This document shows positions 1 to 8,758 of a DNA stretch of 64,000 bases, piece by piece. The DNA comes from Micromonospora sp. NBC_01740 (GTDB lineage: Bacteria; Actinomycetota; Actinomycetes; Mycobacteriales; Micromonosporaceae), in NCBI RefSeq assembly GCF_035920365.1, contig NZ_CP109150.1:5456001-5520000 (forward strand), written 5' to 3'. Numbering within the stretch: the stretch's first letter is position 1; the number at the start of each line of letters is the position of its first letter. The position numbers and the translations under genes were made by a program. The notes below the pieces were generated by a model. It worked only from the letters and a program-made list of their open reading frames with translations. It did not search any database and was not told the DNA's origin.

Positions 1-24
1 CCAGGCTCCTCCCCAACGCCGAGC

Positions 25-40
25 GCTAATACGCATTAGC
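25..40. promoter_or_regulatory. Candidate LacI-family operator
   Basis: The sequence GCTAATACGCATTAGC has 6-bp perfect arms around an ACGC centre and ends 16 nt before the start codon of the LacI gene. LacI-type operators are palindromes with a central CG. Its core ATACGCAT resembles the ATGCGCAT core of the two operators near 8.6-8.8 kb, which precede a paralogous regulator. Autoregulation of the operon is inferred. Confidence 0.5.
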
Positions 41-56
41 CGCACCGGAAGGACCT

Positions 57-1112
57 GTGGTGCCCTCTACACCCCGACGCGTCACGCAGCGTGACATCGC
101 GCGGCTGGCTGGCGTCAGTCAGGCGACCGTGTCGCTGGTGCTCAACAACCGGGCCGACGCCGACGTCCGCATCGCGCCCGAGACCCGCGACCGCGTGCTG
201 CGGACCATCGCCGAGACCGGGTACGCCGCCGACCCCGTGGCCCGCCGGCTCGCCGCACGGTTCAACCGGATCATCGGCGTCTTCACCTACGAGCCCGCCT
301 TCCCCAGCGGCAGCCGCGACTTCTTCCACCCCTTCCTGCTGGGCATCGAGGAGTACGCGGAACGGGCCGGCTGCGACCTGCTGCTGTTCACCAGCGCCCC
401 GGTGGTCGACGGTCGGCGCCGCATCTTCCACCAGGACAACCGGCTCCGCCTCGCCGACGGCTGCATCCTGCTCGGCCGGGAGATCGACGCCGCGGAGCTG
501 CACCGGCTCAACCGCGACGGCTTCCCGTACGTCGCCGTCGGCCGTCGCGACGACGCCGGCGGCCCGGTGCCGTACGTCGGCGCCGACTACGCGACGGCGG
601 TGGGCGAGCTGGTCGCCCTGGCCCTCGCCCGCGGTCACCGGCGCCTGGCCTACCTGAACACGGACCTGACCGCGGAGTCCTCGGCGGACCGGCGGCGCGG
701 GTTCGTCGCGGCCGCGACGGCCGCGGAGAGCGCCCGCCACCTGACGACCGTCGCCCGGGACGCCGAGGTCATCCTCGACGACCTGCTGGCCGACGGGACC
801 ACGGTGGCCTTCATCGAGGACTTCGCCACCGCCGTGGCGCTGGAGCTGGCCAGCCGGCGGCGCGGCCTGGGCGTGCCCGGCGACCTGTCGATCCTGACGC
901 TCGGCGACCCGACGGTCCCGGTTCCCACCGACCTCGCGTTCACCGGATTCCGCATCCCCCGCGAGGAGATGGGCCGGCAGTCGGTCGAGGTGCTCGCCAG
1001 CGTCATCGACGGCAGCGCCGTCGGCGTCCAGCAGCGGCTCCTGCCCTGCGAACTCGTCGAGGGCGACACCCTCGGCACCCCTGATCGGCGGTCCACCGCA
1101 GCTGAGCGGTGA
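57..1112 (+). CDS. LacI family transcriptional regulator
   Basis: This is a sugar-responsive repressor of 351 residues, the usual LacI length. An N-terminal helix-turn-helix (VTQRDIARLAGVSQATVS, about residues 9-26) is followed by a hinge and a periplasmic-binding-protein-like effector domain (about 65-340). The GTG start is set by GGAAGGA a few bases upstream. It is the first gene of an operon with an FAD oxidoreductase, a sugar ABC importer, a ROK kinase and a NanE epimerase, so it probably controls that operon and itself. It is clearly paralogous to the LacI gene at the operon's far end: both share SRDF(F/Y)HPFL and VPYVGADY segments. The effector is not evident. Confidence 0.92.
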   Translation: MVPSTPRRVTQRDIARLAGVSQATVSLVLNNRADADVRIAPETRDRVLRTIAETGYAADPVARRLAARFNRIIGVFTYEPAFPSGSRDFFHPFLLGIEEYAERAGCDLLLFTSAPVVDGRRRIFHQDNRLRLADGCILLGREIDAAELHRLNRDGFPYVAVGRRDDAGGPVPYVGADYATAVGELVALALARGHRRLAYLNTDLTAESSADRRRGFVAAATAAESARHLTTVARDAEVILDDLLADGTTVAFIEDFATAVALELASRRRGLGVPGDLSILTLGDPTVPVPTDLAFTGFRIPREEMGRQSVEVLASVIDGSAVGVQQRLLPCELVEGDTLGTPDRRSTAAER

Positions 1113-1135
1113 CCGTGCAACCCGGAAGGAAGCAA

Positions 1136-2740
1136 GTGGTACAGATGCGTGCGGACGTCCTCGTCGTCGGGGGCGGGCTGGGCGGGGTGGCGGCGGCGCT
1201 CGCCGCGGCCCGGGCCGGCCGGTCGGTCATCCTGACCGAGGAGTTCGACTGGCTCGGCGGGCAGCTCACCAGCCAGGCCGTCCCGCCGGACGAGCACTCC
1301 TGGATCGAACAGTTCGGAGCCACCGCGAGCTACCGGGCCCTGCGCACCGGGATCCGTGACTACTACCGCCGGCACTACCCGCTCACCGAGCGGTCGCGGG
1401 CCTGGACCGACCTCAACCCGGGAGCCGGCTGGGTGAGCCGGGTCTGCCACGAGCCCCGGGTGGCCGTCGCCGTCATCGAGCAGATGCTGGCGCCGTTCCT
1501 CGGCTCCGGCCGGCTGACGGTGCTCCAGCCGTACCGGCCGGTCGCCGCGGAGACCGACGGGGACCGGGTGGTCGGGGTGACCGTCGCGCACCGCGACCGG
1601 GACGAGCGGATCGACCTCGTCGCGCCGTACATCCTGGACGCGACGGAGACCGGCGAGCTGCTGCCGCTGACCGGCACCGAGTACGTCACCGGCTTCGAGT
1701 CGCAGGCCGACACCGGCGAGCCCAGCGCGCCGGCCGAGGCGCAGCCGATGAACATGCAGGCCGTCTCCGTCTGCTTCGCGCTCGACCACGTCGACGGCGA
1801 CCACACCATCGAGCGGCCGGCGAACTACGACTTCTGGCGCGACTACAAGCCCGACTTCTGGGGCGACCGGCTGCTGTCCTGGCGGTCGCCGCACCCGCGC
1901 ACCCTGGAGATCGTCGAGCGCAGCTTCACGCCCAACCCGGACGACGACCCGCTGGCCGTCAACGCCGACCAACGGCTCAACCCCGGCGACGGCAACCTCT
2001 GGACGTTCCGGCGCATCGCCGCCCGGCGCAACTTCACCGACGGCGCGTACGACAGCGACATCACGCTGGTGAACTGGCCGATGATCGACTACTTCGAGAG
2101 TCCGGTCATCGACGTGCCGAACGCGTCGTGGCACCTGAGCAAGGCCCGCGAGCTGTCGTACTCGGTGCTCTACTGGATGCAGACCGAGGCGCCCCGGCCG
2201 GACGGCGGGACCGGCTTCCCCGGCCTGCGCCTGCGCGGCGACGTGACCGGCAGCCGCGACGGCCTGGCGCAGGCGCCCTACATCCGGGAGTCGCGCCGCA
2301 TCCGGGCCGAGTACACGGTCGTCGAGCAGGACCTGTCGCTGGCCGTACGCGGCGAGCACGGCGCGGTCGCCTACCCGGACTCGATCGGCGTCGGGATGTA
2401 CCGCATCGACCTGCACCCCTCCACCGGTGGCGACAACTACATCGACGTCGGGTCGTGCCCGTTCGAGATCCCGTTGGGCGCGCTGATCCCGCAGCGGGTC
2501 GAGAACCTGCTCCCGGCCGGCAAGAACATCGGCACCACCCACATCACCAACGGCAGCTACCGGCTGCACCCGGTCGAGTGGAACGTCGGCGAGGTCGCCG
2601 GCCTGCTCGCCGACTTCTGTCTGGCCCGGGGCGAGTCCCCGCGCGCGGTCCGCGGCACCCCCCGCCTGCTGGCCGACTTCCAGGACCGCCTCTCGGCGGC
2701 CGGCGTGGAGATGCGCTGGCCCCAGGTCGCGGGCTACTGA
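1136..2740 (+). CDS. FAD-dependent oxidoreductase (FAD_oxidored type)
   Basis: This is a flavoprotein of about 534 residues with an N-terminal dinucleotide-binding motif (VLVVGGGLGGVAAALAAARAG) followed by the LTEEFDWLGGQLTSQ stretch typical of the FAD_oxidored family. A conserved C-terminal GKNIGTTHITNGSYRLHPVEWNVGE segment is also present. GTG at 1136 is chosen because GGAAGGA lies 5 nt upstream; an earlier in-frame GTG overlaps the LacI stop and has no good RBS. It lies between the regulator and the importer genes, so it probably oxidises the imported sugar or a derivative. Such enzymes are often found in carbohydrate loci, but the substrate cannot be read from the sequence. Confidence 0.85.
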   Translation: MVQMRADVLVVGGGLGGVAAALAAARAGRSVILTEEFDWLGGQLTSQAVPPDEHSWIEQFGATASYRALRTGIRDYYRRHYPLTERSRAWTDLNPGAGWVSRVCHEPRVAVAVIEQMLAPFLGSGRLTVLQPYRPVAAETDGDRVVGVTVAHRDRDERIDLVAPYILDATETGELLPLTGTEYVTGFESQADTGEPSAPAEAQPMNMQAVSVCFALDHVDGDHTIERPANYDFWRDYKPDFWGDRLLSWRSPHPRTLEIVERSFTPNPDDDPLAVNADQRLNPGDGNLWTFRRIAARRNFTDGAYDSDITLVNWPMIDYFESPVIDVPNASWHLSKARELSYSVLYWMQTEAPRPDGGTGFPGLRLRGDVTGSRDGLAQAPYIRESRRIRAEYTVVEQDLSLAVRGEHGAVAYPDSIGVGMYRIDLHPSTGGDNYIDVGSCPFEIPLGALIPQRVENLLPAGKNIGTTHITNGSYRLHPVEWNVGEVAGLLADFCLARGESPRAVRGTPRLLADFQDRLSAAGVEMRWPQVAGY

Positions 2741-2763
2741 ACACCCCCGAAGAGGAGAAGATC

Positions 2764-4047
2764 ATGAGATTGGGAAAGGCTGTGCGCGGTGTCGCGGCGA
2801 CACTGGCCGGCGTCCTCGCGCTGTCCGCCTGCGGCGGCGGTGACGAAGCTGCGGACAAGGGTCCCGCCAACCTGCGGATGACCGTCTGGTCCGCCAACGA
2901 GGCGCACCTCAAGCTGTTCAACGAGATCGCCGACGAGTACCGCAAGAGCCACCCGGACGTCGCGTCCATCAAGTTCGACCCGCTGCCGTTCGAGAACTAC
3001 ACCACGACGCTGACCACCCAGATCGCCGGCGGCAACGCGCCCGATCTGGCCTGGGTGTTCGAGAACTCGGCCCCCGACTTCGTCGCCTCCGGCGCGCTGC
3101 TGCCGCTGGACGAGAAGCTCAAGAAGGCCGAGGGCTACCAGTACGACGACATCTCCCCCGCCACCCTCAAGCTCTGGCAGGACGGGGGCAAGCTGTACGC
3201 GTACCCGTTCTCCACCTCGCCGTTCGGCGTCTTCGTCAACACCGACATGCTCAAGAAGGCCGGGCAGAAGACCCCGGCCGAGCTGATCGCCGCCGGGCAG
3301 TGGAACTGGGACAACGCGCTGGCCGCGGCCGGTGCCACCGCCGCGTCGAGCGGCAAGGCCGGCCTGGTGATCCGCGACTTCGACTACAAGGGCTGGGACA
3401 ACCTGTCGACCCTCTGGACCGGTTGGGGCGCCCAGGCGTGGAGCGAGGACGGCAAGTCCTGCGGCTTCGCCGCCCCGGAGATGGTCGAGGCGATGACCAC
3501 CCTGCACAAGGCGATCTTCACCGGCAAGGCGCTGCCCGGCCCGGGTACGACCGCCGACTTCTTCGCCGGTGACGCCGCCATGACGGTCACCCAGATCTCC
3601 CGCGCCTCGCTGCTGAAGTCGGACGGCTTCGGCTGGGACCTGGTGCCGCTGCCGGCCGGGCCGAAGGGCAACTACTCGGTGGTCGGCCAGGCCGGCGTCG
3701 GCGTGATGAAGAAGAGCAAGAACGCGGACGCGGCGGCGGACTTCCTCGCCTTCCTGACGAACCCCACCAACTCGGCCAAGCTGGCCCAGTTCTTCCCGCC
3801 GCCGCGCCAGTCGCAGCTCACCGCGGAGACGCTGGCCAAGACGAACCCGACGCTCAAGCCCGAGCAGTTGCAGAAGGTCGTCATCGACGGCATCACCAAC
3901 GGCGTGGTCAAGCCCAGTCACGCCGGGCAGGCCGAGCTGAGCCAGCAGGTGCGCGCCGGGCTCGACCCGCTCTGGAAGGCCGACGCGGACGTCAAGGCCG
4001 TCCTCGAGGGTGTCTGCACCAAGATCCAGCCGCTGCTGGCGAAGTAG
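2764..4047 (+). CDS. ABC transporter sugar-binding lipoprotein
   Basis: This is an extracytoplasmic solute-binding protein of 427 residues (SBP_bac_1 type). It has a lipoprotein signal peptide with lipobox LSAC (Cys about residue 21). The mature part starts with a TVWSANEAHLKLFNEIADEY segment and contains the GGNAPDLAWVFENSAPDF motif of carbohydrate-binding proteins. GAGGAG 8-13 nt before the ATG fixes the start. It follows the oxidoreductase by 23 nt and precedes two permeases. It delivers the substrate to the importer; no ATPase gene is present, so a shared MsiK-type ATPase encoded elsewhere is likely. Confidence 0.93.
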   Translation: MRLGKAVRGVAATLAGVLALSACGGGDEAADKGPANLRMTVWSANEAHLKLFNEIADEYRKSHPDVASIKFDPLPFENYTTTLTTQIAGGNAPDLAWVFENSAPDFVASGALLPLDEKLKKAEGYQYDDISPATLKLWQDGGKLYAYPFSTSPFGVFVNTDMLKKAGQKTPAELIAAGQWNWDNALAAAGATAASSGKAGLVIRDFDYKGWDNLSTLWTGWGAQAWSEDGKSCGFAAPEMVEAMTTLHKAIFTGKALPGPGTTADFFAGDAAMTVTQISRASLLKSDGFGWDLVPLPAGPKGNYSVVGQAGVGVMKKSKNADAAADFLAFLTNPTNSAKLAQFFPPPRQSQLTAETLAKTNPTLKPEQLQKVVIDGITNGVVKPSHAGQAELSQQVRAGLDPLWKADADVKAVLEGVCTKIQPLLAK

Positions 4048-4059
4048 GGCAGCCTGACC

Positions 4060-5007
4060 ATGTCCCAGACGGACACGACGGTGGGCGGGGTCGAGGCCCC
4101 GCCCACCCGGGACCGGTCGCGGCCGTACTGGACCAGCCGCCGCCGCGACCAACTCACCGGTTACCTGTTCATCGCTCCCCAACTGCTCGGCAGCCTCGTC
4201 TTCGTGATCCTGCCGCTGATCCTGGTGGTCTGGTACAGCCTGCACGAGTGGAACGTGCTGGCCGGCACGTTCGAGTTCGTCGGCACCGAGAACTACGCGA
4301 ACCTCGCCGACGACACCAACCTCGGCTCGGTGCTGCGGGCCACCGGTCTGTTCTCGGTCGGGCTGGTGGTGTTCAACCTCGGCCTGGCCCTGCTGCTCGC
4401 CGTACTGCTCAACCAGAAGCTGCGCGGAACGATCGTGTTCCGCACCCTGTTCTTCTCCCCCGTGGTCGTCTCGCTGGTCGCCTGGACCATCGTGTGGGGG
4501 TTCCTGCTGCAGGACAACGGCGGCGTGAACGGCCTGCTCGACACGGTCGGCGTGGACGGGCCGAACTGGCTGCGCGGTGAGGGCACCGCCATGTTCTCGG
4601 TCGTCGTGGTGCAGGTGTTCAAGAACGTCGGCCTGAACATGGTGCTCTTCCTGGCCGCCCTCCAGGGCGTGCCGGCCGAGCTGTACGAGGCCGCCGAGGT
4701 GGACGGGGCCAGTCGGCTGCGCCAGTTCTGGCGGATCACCGTGCCGATGATCAGCCCGACCATCCTGCTCACGTCGATCATCACGGTGGTCGGCTCGTTG
4801 CAGGTCTTCGCGCAGATCGCGGTGCTCACCCAGGGCGGCCCCGGCACCTCGACCACGGTGCTCGTCTACTACCTGTACCAGCAGGCGTTCCAGTTCCACC
4901 ACTTCGGCTACGGCGCCACGCTGTCGATCGTGCTGTTCGTCATCGTGCTCGCGCTCACCGTGCTGCAGTGGCAGATGCGTAAGAGGTGGGTCCACCATGA
5001 ATCGTGA
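4060..5007 (+). CDS. Sugar ABC transporter permease (MalF type)
   Basis: This is an inner-membrane permease of 315 residues with six predicted hydrophobic segments. The EAA loop reads EAAEVDGASRLRQFWRITVP, the contact site for the ATPase. The N terminus is cytosolic and Arg-rich before the first segment (LTGYLFIAPQLLGSLVFVIL). It begins 12 nt after the binding-protein stop and overlaps the second permease by 11 nt, so the two subunits are probably translationally coupled. Confidence 0.93.
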   Translation: MSQTDTTVGGVEAPPTRDRSRPYWTSRRRDQLTGYLFIAPQLLGSLVFVILPLILVVWYSLHEWNVLAGTFEFVGTENYANLADDTNLGSVLRATGLFSVGLVVFNLGLALLLAVLLNQKLRGTIVFRTLFFSPVVVSLVAWTIVWGFLLQDNGGVNGLLDTVGVDGPNWLRGEGTAMFSVVVVQVFKNVGLNMVLFLAALQGVPAELYEAAEVDGASRLRQFWRITVPMISPTILLTSIITVVGSLQVFAQIAVLTQGGPGTSTTVLVYYLYQQAFQFHHFGYGATLSIVLFVIVLALTVLQWQMRKRWVHHES

Positions 5008-5839
5008 CCTGTCGCCCCGGACCAAGCTGGTGCTCTACGGGGTGCTGCTGGTCCTGGCGATCCCGTTCGTCTTCCCGACCTGGTGGATGGTCACCTCCTC
5101 GCTGAAGCCGATCGCCGACATCTTCAGCTTCCCGCCGCAGCTCCTGCCGACGAGCCCGAAGCTGGACGCCTACCAGCGGGTGTTCGAGTTGCAGCCGTTC
5201 GGCCAGCAGTACCTGAACAGCCTCTACATCGCGCTGGTGGTCACCGTCGGCACCCTGGCGGTGGCGGCGCTGTCCGGGTACGCCTTCGCCCGGATCCGCT
5301 TCCGTGGCCAGAACGTGCTCTTCCTGGTGATCCTCGCCGGCCTGCTCATCCCGAGCGAGGTGACGATCGTGCCGCTGTTCCAGATGTTCTTCAAGCTGGG
5401 CCTGGTCGACACCCACTGGCCGCTGATCCTGGTGCCGATCCTCGGCGCGCCGAGCGTGCTGGCGACCTTCATCATGCGGCAGTTCTTCATCAGCCTCCCC
5501 GGCGAGTTGGAGGAGGCGGCCCGGGTGGACGGGCTGGGGCGGTTCGCCACCTTCTCGAAGATCGCCCTGCCGCTGTCCCGGCCCGCGCTGGGCGCGGTCG
5601 CCATCTTCACCTTCCTGCACAGCTGGAACCTCTACCTGGAACCGATCGTGTTCCTCTCCTCGCCGGAGAAGTTCACCCTGCCGCAGGCGCTCACCCAGTT
5701 CGTCGACGCCTACGGCGGCCCGATGTGGAACGTCCAGCTCGCCGCGGCGTCGATGACCGCGCTGCCGGTCCTGGTGGTCTTCGTCATCGCGCAGAAGCAG
5801 TTCGTCGAGGGCCTGGCGCACACCGGGCTCAAGGGATGA
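4997..5839 (+). CDS. Sugar ABC transporter permease (MalG type)
   Basis: This is the second membrane subunit of the importer, 280 residues with about six hydrophobic segments. The EAA loop is EEAARVDGLGRFATFSKIALP. The C terminus has the usual ALTQFVDAYGGPMWN and FVEGL elements of the MalG/UgpE group. The ATG overlaps the end of the MalF-type gene, and its TGA overlaps the next ATG (ATGA). It forms the heterodimeric channel with the preceding gene product. Confidence 0.93.
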   Translation: MNRDLSPRTKLVLYGVLLVLAIPFVFPTWWMVTSSLKPIADIFSFPPQLLPTSPKLDAYQRVFELQPFGQQYLNSLYIALVVTVGTLAVAALSGYAFARIRFRGQNVLFLVILAGLLIPSEVTIVPLFQMFFKLGLVDTHWPLILVPILGAPSVLATFIMRQFFISLPGELEEAARVDGLGRFATFSKIALPLSRPALGAVAIFTFLHSWNLYLEPIVFLSSPEKFTLPQALTQFVDAYGGPMWNVQLAAASMTALPVLVVFVIAQKQFVEGLAHTGLKG

Positions 5840-6795
5840 CGGTGCCGGCGGCCCTGGTGGGCCTCGACATCGGCGGCACCAAGACGGCGGCGGCGCTGGT
5901 CGGACCCGACGGGCAGGTGCTCGGGCGTCGCCTGGCGCCCACCCCTGCCGGGTCGGGGCCGGCGGCCGTGCTGGACACCGCCGCGCGGCTCGTCCGGGAG
6001 CTGCTCGACGCGGGCGGCGCCGGCCCGGTCGGCGTGGGCACGGCCGGCACGGTCGATCCGGCCACCGGCACCATCCGGTACGCCACCGACAGCCTGCCCG
6101 GCTGGGCCGGCACGCCGGTCGCCGACGAGTTGGCCGCGCGGCTGGCCCGGCCGGTCCGGGTCACCAACGACGTGAACGCCGCCGCGCTCGGCGAGAGCTG
6201 GGTCGGCGCGGGCCGGGACCGGCGGGACCTGGTGCTGGTCGCGGTCGGCACGGGCCTGGGCGGCGCGATGCTCCAGCACGGTCGGATCTCCACCGGCGCC
6301 CGGGGCGGCGCCGGCGAGGTGGGGCACCTCCCGGCTCCCGGCGCCGAGCGGCTGCGCTGCGGGTGCGGCCGGTACGGGCACCTGGAGGGCATCGCCTCGG
6401 GCACGGGACTGTCCGGCGCGTACGCCCTCGAGACCGGTGTGCGGATCACCGGGCGGGCCGTGGCCGAGCGGGCGGCGGCCGGTGAACCGGTCGCCCGGGA
6501 GGTGGTGGACCGCGCCGCCACGGCCCTCGGCCGGGCGCTCGCGGGGCTGGTCGCCCTGCTCGATCCGCAGGCGGTGGTGCTCGCGGGCGGGGCGGCCGAC
6601 GCCCTGTTCCCCGGCGCCCGCGCCGCCTTCACCGCCGAACTTCCCGCGGCCTGGGCGGACGTGTCCCTGCTACCGGCGGCGCTCGGCGCGGACGCGGTCG
6701 TCGTGGGCGCCGCCCGACTGGCGGGCCTCCCGGGCCCCGGCCGGCAGGCGGCCGGCAGCTCCGCCGTGGTCACCGACGAGAGGACGAGAACGTGA
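5836..6795 (+). CDS. ROK family sugar kinase
   Basis: This is a cytosolic ATP-dependent sugar kinase of 319 residues, normal for the family. The phosphate-binding motif is GLDIGGTKTAAA near the N terminus and the catalytic Asp lies in TNDVNAAALGE. The zinc motif normally reads CxCGxxGCxE; here it is C175-G-C177-G-R-Y-G-H182-L-E, with His replacing the third Cys. No HTH is present, so this is a kinase rather than a repressor. It overlaps the upstream permease by 4 nt and the downstream epimerase by 4 nt. Next to a NanE-type epimerase, N-acetylmannosamine is the likeliest substrate, but glucose or N-acetylglucosamine cannot be excluded. Confidence 0.9.
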   Translation: MTVPAALVGLDIGGTKTAAALVGPDGQVLGRRLAPTPAGSGPAAVLDTAARLVRELLDAGGAGPVGVGTAGTVDPATGTIRYATDSLPGWAGTPVADELAARLARPVRVTNDVNAAALGESWVGAGRDRRDLVLVAVGTGLGGAMLQHGRISTGARGGAGEVGHLPAPGAERLRCGCGRYGHLEGIASGTGLSGAYALETGVRITGRAVAERAAAGEPVAREVVDRAATALGRALAGLVALLDPQAVVLAGGAADALFPGARAAFTAELPAAWADVSLLPAALGADAVVVGAARLAGLPGPGRQAAGSSAVVTDERTRT

Positions 6796-7487
6796 GTGTG
6801 TTCGACGAGCTGGCCGGCGGCCTCGTGGTCTCCTGCCAGCCGGTGCTCGACGATCCCGACGACCCGATGCGCGACCCGTACGTGCAGGCCCGGGTGGCCG
6901 CGGCGGTGGTACGGGGCGGCGCGGTCGCCGTCCGGGCCAACGGCACCGCCGACGTCCGGGCCATCCGCGCCGCCGTCGACGTGCCGGTCATCGGGCTGCA
7001 CAAGCAGGGCGTCGAAGGGGTCTTCATCACCCCGACGGCGGCGCACGCGCTCGACGTGGCCGCGGCCGGGGCGCACATCGTCGCCGTCGACGCCACCGAC
7101 CGTCCCCGTCCGGACGGGCGCAGCTTCGCCGACACGGTCCGGGCGGTCCGGGAGCGGAGCGACGCGCTGGTCCTCGCCGACGTCTCCACCGTCGAGGAGG
7201 GCGTGGCCGCCGTGCGGGCCGGTGCGGACGCCGTCGCGACCACCCTCTCCGGCTACACCCCGGCCAGCCCGCCGACCGACGGACCGGACCTGACGCTGGT
7301 GGCCCGGCTCGCCGACCTGCTGGCGGTGCCGGTGATCGCCGAGGGCCGCTACCGCAGCGCCGAGCAGATCGGGCAGGCGTTCGCGGCGGGCGCCCACTCG
7401 GTGGTGATGGGCAACGCGGTCACCTCGCCGCTGTGGCTCACCCGTCGCCTGGTGCCGGCCACCCCGGCGGGCGCCCGACTCACCTGA
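6792..7487 (+). CDS. nanE: N-acetylmannosamine-6-phosphate 2-epimerase-like protein
   Basis: This is a TIM-barrel epimerase of 231 residues, the usual NanE length. Family signatures include LAGGLVVSCQPV at the N terminus, VPVIGLHKQGVEGVFITPT, a LADVSTVEEG strand and VIAEGRY near the C terminus. NanE converts ManNAc-6-phosphate to GlcNAc-6-phosphate, which here would follow phosphorylation by the adjacent ROK kinase. The GTG start overlaps the kinase stop (GTGA). Its 3' end overlaps the convergent LacI gene by 8 nt. No sialate lyase, NagA or NagB gene is in this window. Confidence 0.9.
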   Translation: MSVFDELAGGLVVSCQPVLDDPDDPMRDPYVQARVAAAVVRGGAVAVRANGTADVRAIRAAVDVPVIGLHKQGVEGVFITPTAAHALDVAAAGAHIVAVDATDRPRPDGRSFADTVRAVRERSDALVLADVSTVEEGVAAVRAGADAVATTLSGYTPASPPTDGPDLTLVARLADLLAVPVIAEGRYRSAEQIGQAFAAGAHSVVMGNAVTSPLWLTRRLVPATPAGARLT

Positions 7488-8541
7488 CGGCGCGGGGGCG
7501 GGTGCGCCGCGGCGCCGCGGCGGTGGTCCCGGGCACGACGGCGCAGGGCAGGCTGCGTTGCAGGGCGTCGGCGCCCGGCGCGGGACCGACCAGCTGTTCG
7601 AAGAGCAGTCGCACCGCCCCCGCGCCCATCTGCTCGCGGGGGATCCGGAAACCGGTCCAGTCGATGTCGCCGGGACTGCCGTCCTCGGCGTCGCCGAGCT
7701 GGGCCAGTGACAGGTCGCCGGGAACGGACATCCCCCGGGCCAGCGCCGCCGCCCGGATCTGCGGGGCCAACCCGGACGGCCAGACGACCGCCGCGGTGAG
7801 CCCGTTGTCGTCGAGCAGGTCGAGTGCCTCGCCGCCGGTCAACCTGGCGCCGTCCAGCACGACCGGGCGGCTGCGGGCGGCGCGTACCGCCTGCTGGTAG
7901 CCCTGCGCACGGTCGGCCGACGGCTCGTCCCGGCGGAGGTCGCCGAGGAAGCCGACCCGTTCGTGGCCGAGGGCGAACAGCCGCTCGACCACCTCGCGGG
8001 TGGCGGTCACGTAGTCGGCGCCGACGTACGGCACGATGCCGGCGTCGGACTCCCGTCGGCCGATGAAGGCGAACGGGAAGTCGCGGCCGAGCAGGTCCGC
8101 CAGGTCACGCTTGTCGTCGTGGCGGCCGAGCAGGACGCAGCCGTCGGCGACGCCGAGCCGGCGGGAACCGTCGCCGAGCAGGCGCCGCCCCTGCCGGGAC
8201 GGGGTGCTGGTGAAGAAGAGCAGGTCGCAGTCGAGCTCCTCGGCCTGCGCCTCGACCCCCACCAGGAACGGGTGGTAGAAGTCCCGGCTGTCGCGCGGGA
8301 AGACCGGCTCGTAGGTGAAGACGCCGATGATCCGGGTGCGTCCCCCGGCCAGGCGTTGGGCGGCCGGGTTCGCGACGTACCCGGTCATCCGGATGGCGTC
8401 GAGCACGCGTTGACGGGTCTGCTCACCGACGCGTCGGCGACCCGTGTCGCCCTCCTTGAGGATCAGTGACACGGTCGCCTGGCTGACCCCGGCGAGCCGG
8501 GCGACGTCGGCCTGGGTGGCCCGGCCGTTGGTGCCTGGCAT
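7480..8541 (-). CDS. LacI family transcriptional regulator (paralogue)
   Basis: This is a second LacI repressor of about 353 residues with an N-terminal helix-turn-helix (ATQADVARLAGVSQATVS). Its effector domain closely resembles that of the regulator at the start of the operon. I place the start at the ATG preceded by GGAGGTGACGACG. An upstream GTG would put the palindromic operator inside the coding region, which argues against it. It is divergent from the secreted beta-helix gene, with one 18-bp palindrome before each gene, so it probably represses both genes. It overlaps the end of nanE convergently. Confidence 0.92.
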   Translation of the reverse strand: MPGTNGRATQADVARLAGVSQATVSLILKEGDTGRRRVGEQTRQRVLDAIRMTGYVANPAAQRLAGGRTRIIGVFTYEPVFPRDSRDFYHPFLVGVEAQAEELDCDLLFFTSTPSRQGRRLLGDGSRRLGVADGCVLLGRHDDKRDLADLLGRDFPFAFIGRRESDAGIVPYVGADYVTATREVVERLFALGHERVGFLGDLRRDEPSADRAQGYQQAVRAARSRPVVLDGARLTGGEALDLLDDNGLTAAVVWPSGLAPQIRAAALARGMSVPGDLSLAQLGDAEDGSPGDIDWTGFRIPREQMGAGAVRLLFEQLVGPAPGADALQRSLPCAVVPGTTAAAPRRTRPRAVR

Positions 8542-8602
8542 CGTCGTCACCTCCGTGTCCCGGCCGCTCGCCGGGGGCCCGCTCCCGCGCCGTCGCCCCG
8601 GC

Positions 8603-8620
8603 TGGTCATGCGCATGACCA
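8603..8620. promoter_or_regulatory. LacI-family operator, perfect 18-bp palindrome
   Basis: TGGTCATGCGCATGACCA is a perfect palindrome with a central CG pair, lying 61 nt upstream of the start of the divergent LacI gene. A near-identical copy lies in front of the secreted beta-helix gene. The pair is best explained as binding sites for the intervening LacI regulator. Confidence 0.75.
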
Positions 8621-8729
8621 CACGATCGCACACGGCGACGTCTCGGGAGCGGGCTGCCGTGAATGATCAGCCCACCGGTCGCCGTAAGTCAATGTTACGC
8701 GGGGGTTTCATATTCTGGCGGCCCGGCTC

Positions 8730-8758
8730 TTGACAGCTCGGGCCAGCGGAAACATTCT
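8730..8758 (+). promoter_or_regulatory. Predicted promoter of beta-helix gene
   Basis: A consensus -35 (TTGACA) is followed by a 17-nt spacer and CATTCT as a -10-like element. The adjoining palindrome begins at the last base of the -10 box, so a bound repressor would cover the transcription start. Promoter strength and start site are inferred. Confidence 0.5.

Noticed and set aside
650..2569. Very long open frame on the minus strand opposite the LacI and oxidoreductase genes
   Set aside because: High third-position GC leaves antisense frames open. The product is low-complexity (Val/Asp/Arg-rich), has no RBS and overlaps well-supported genes.
2128..2763. N-terminal extension of the first sugar-binding protein frame
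   Set aside because: The extension overlaps the FAD oxidoreductase in another frame; a perfect RBS and lipoprotein signal peptide mark the ATG at 2764.
8542..8631. Upstream start for the second LacI gene
   Set aside because: It would place the palindromic operator inside the coding sequence, and it lacks an RBS while the downstream ATG has GGAGG.
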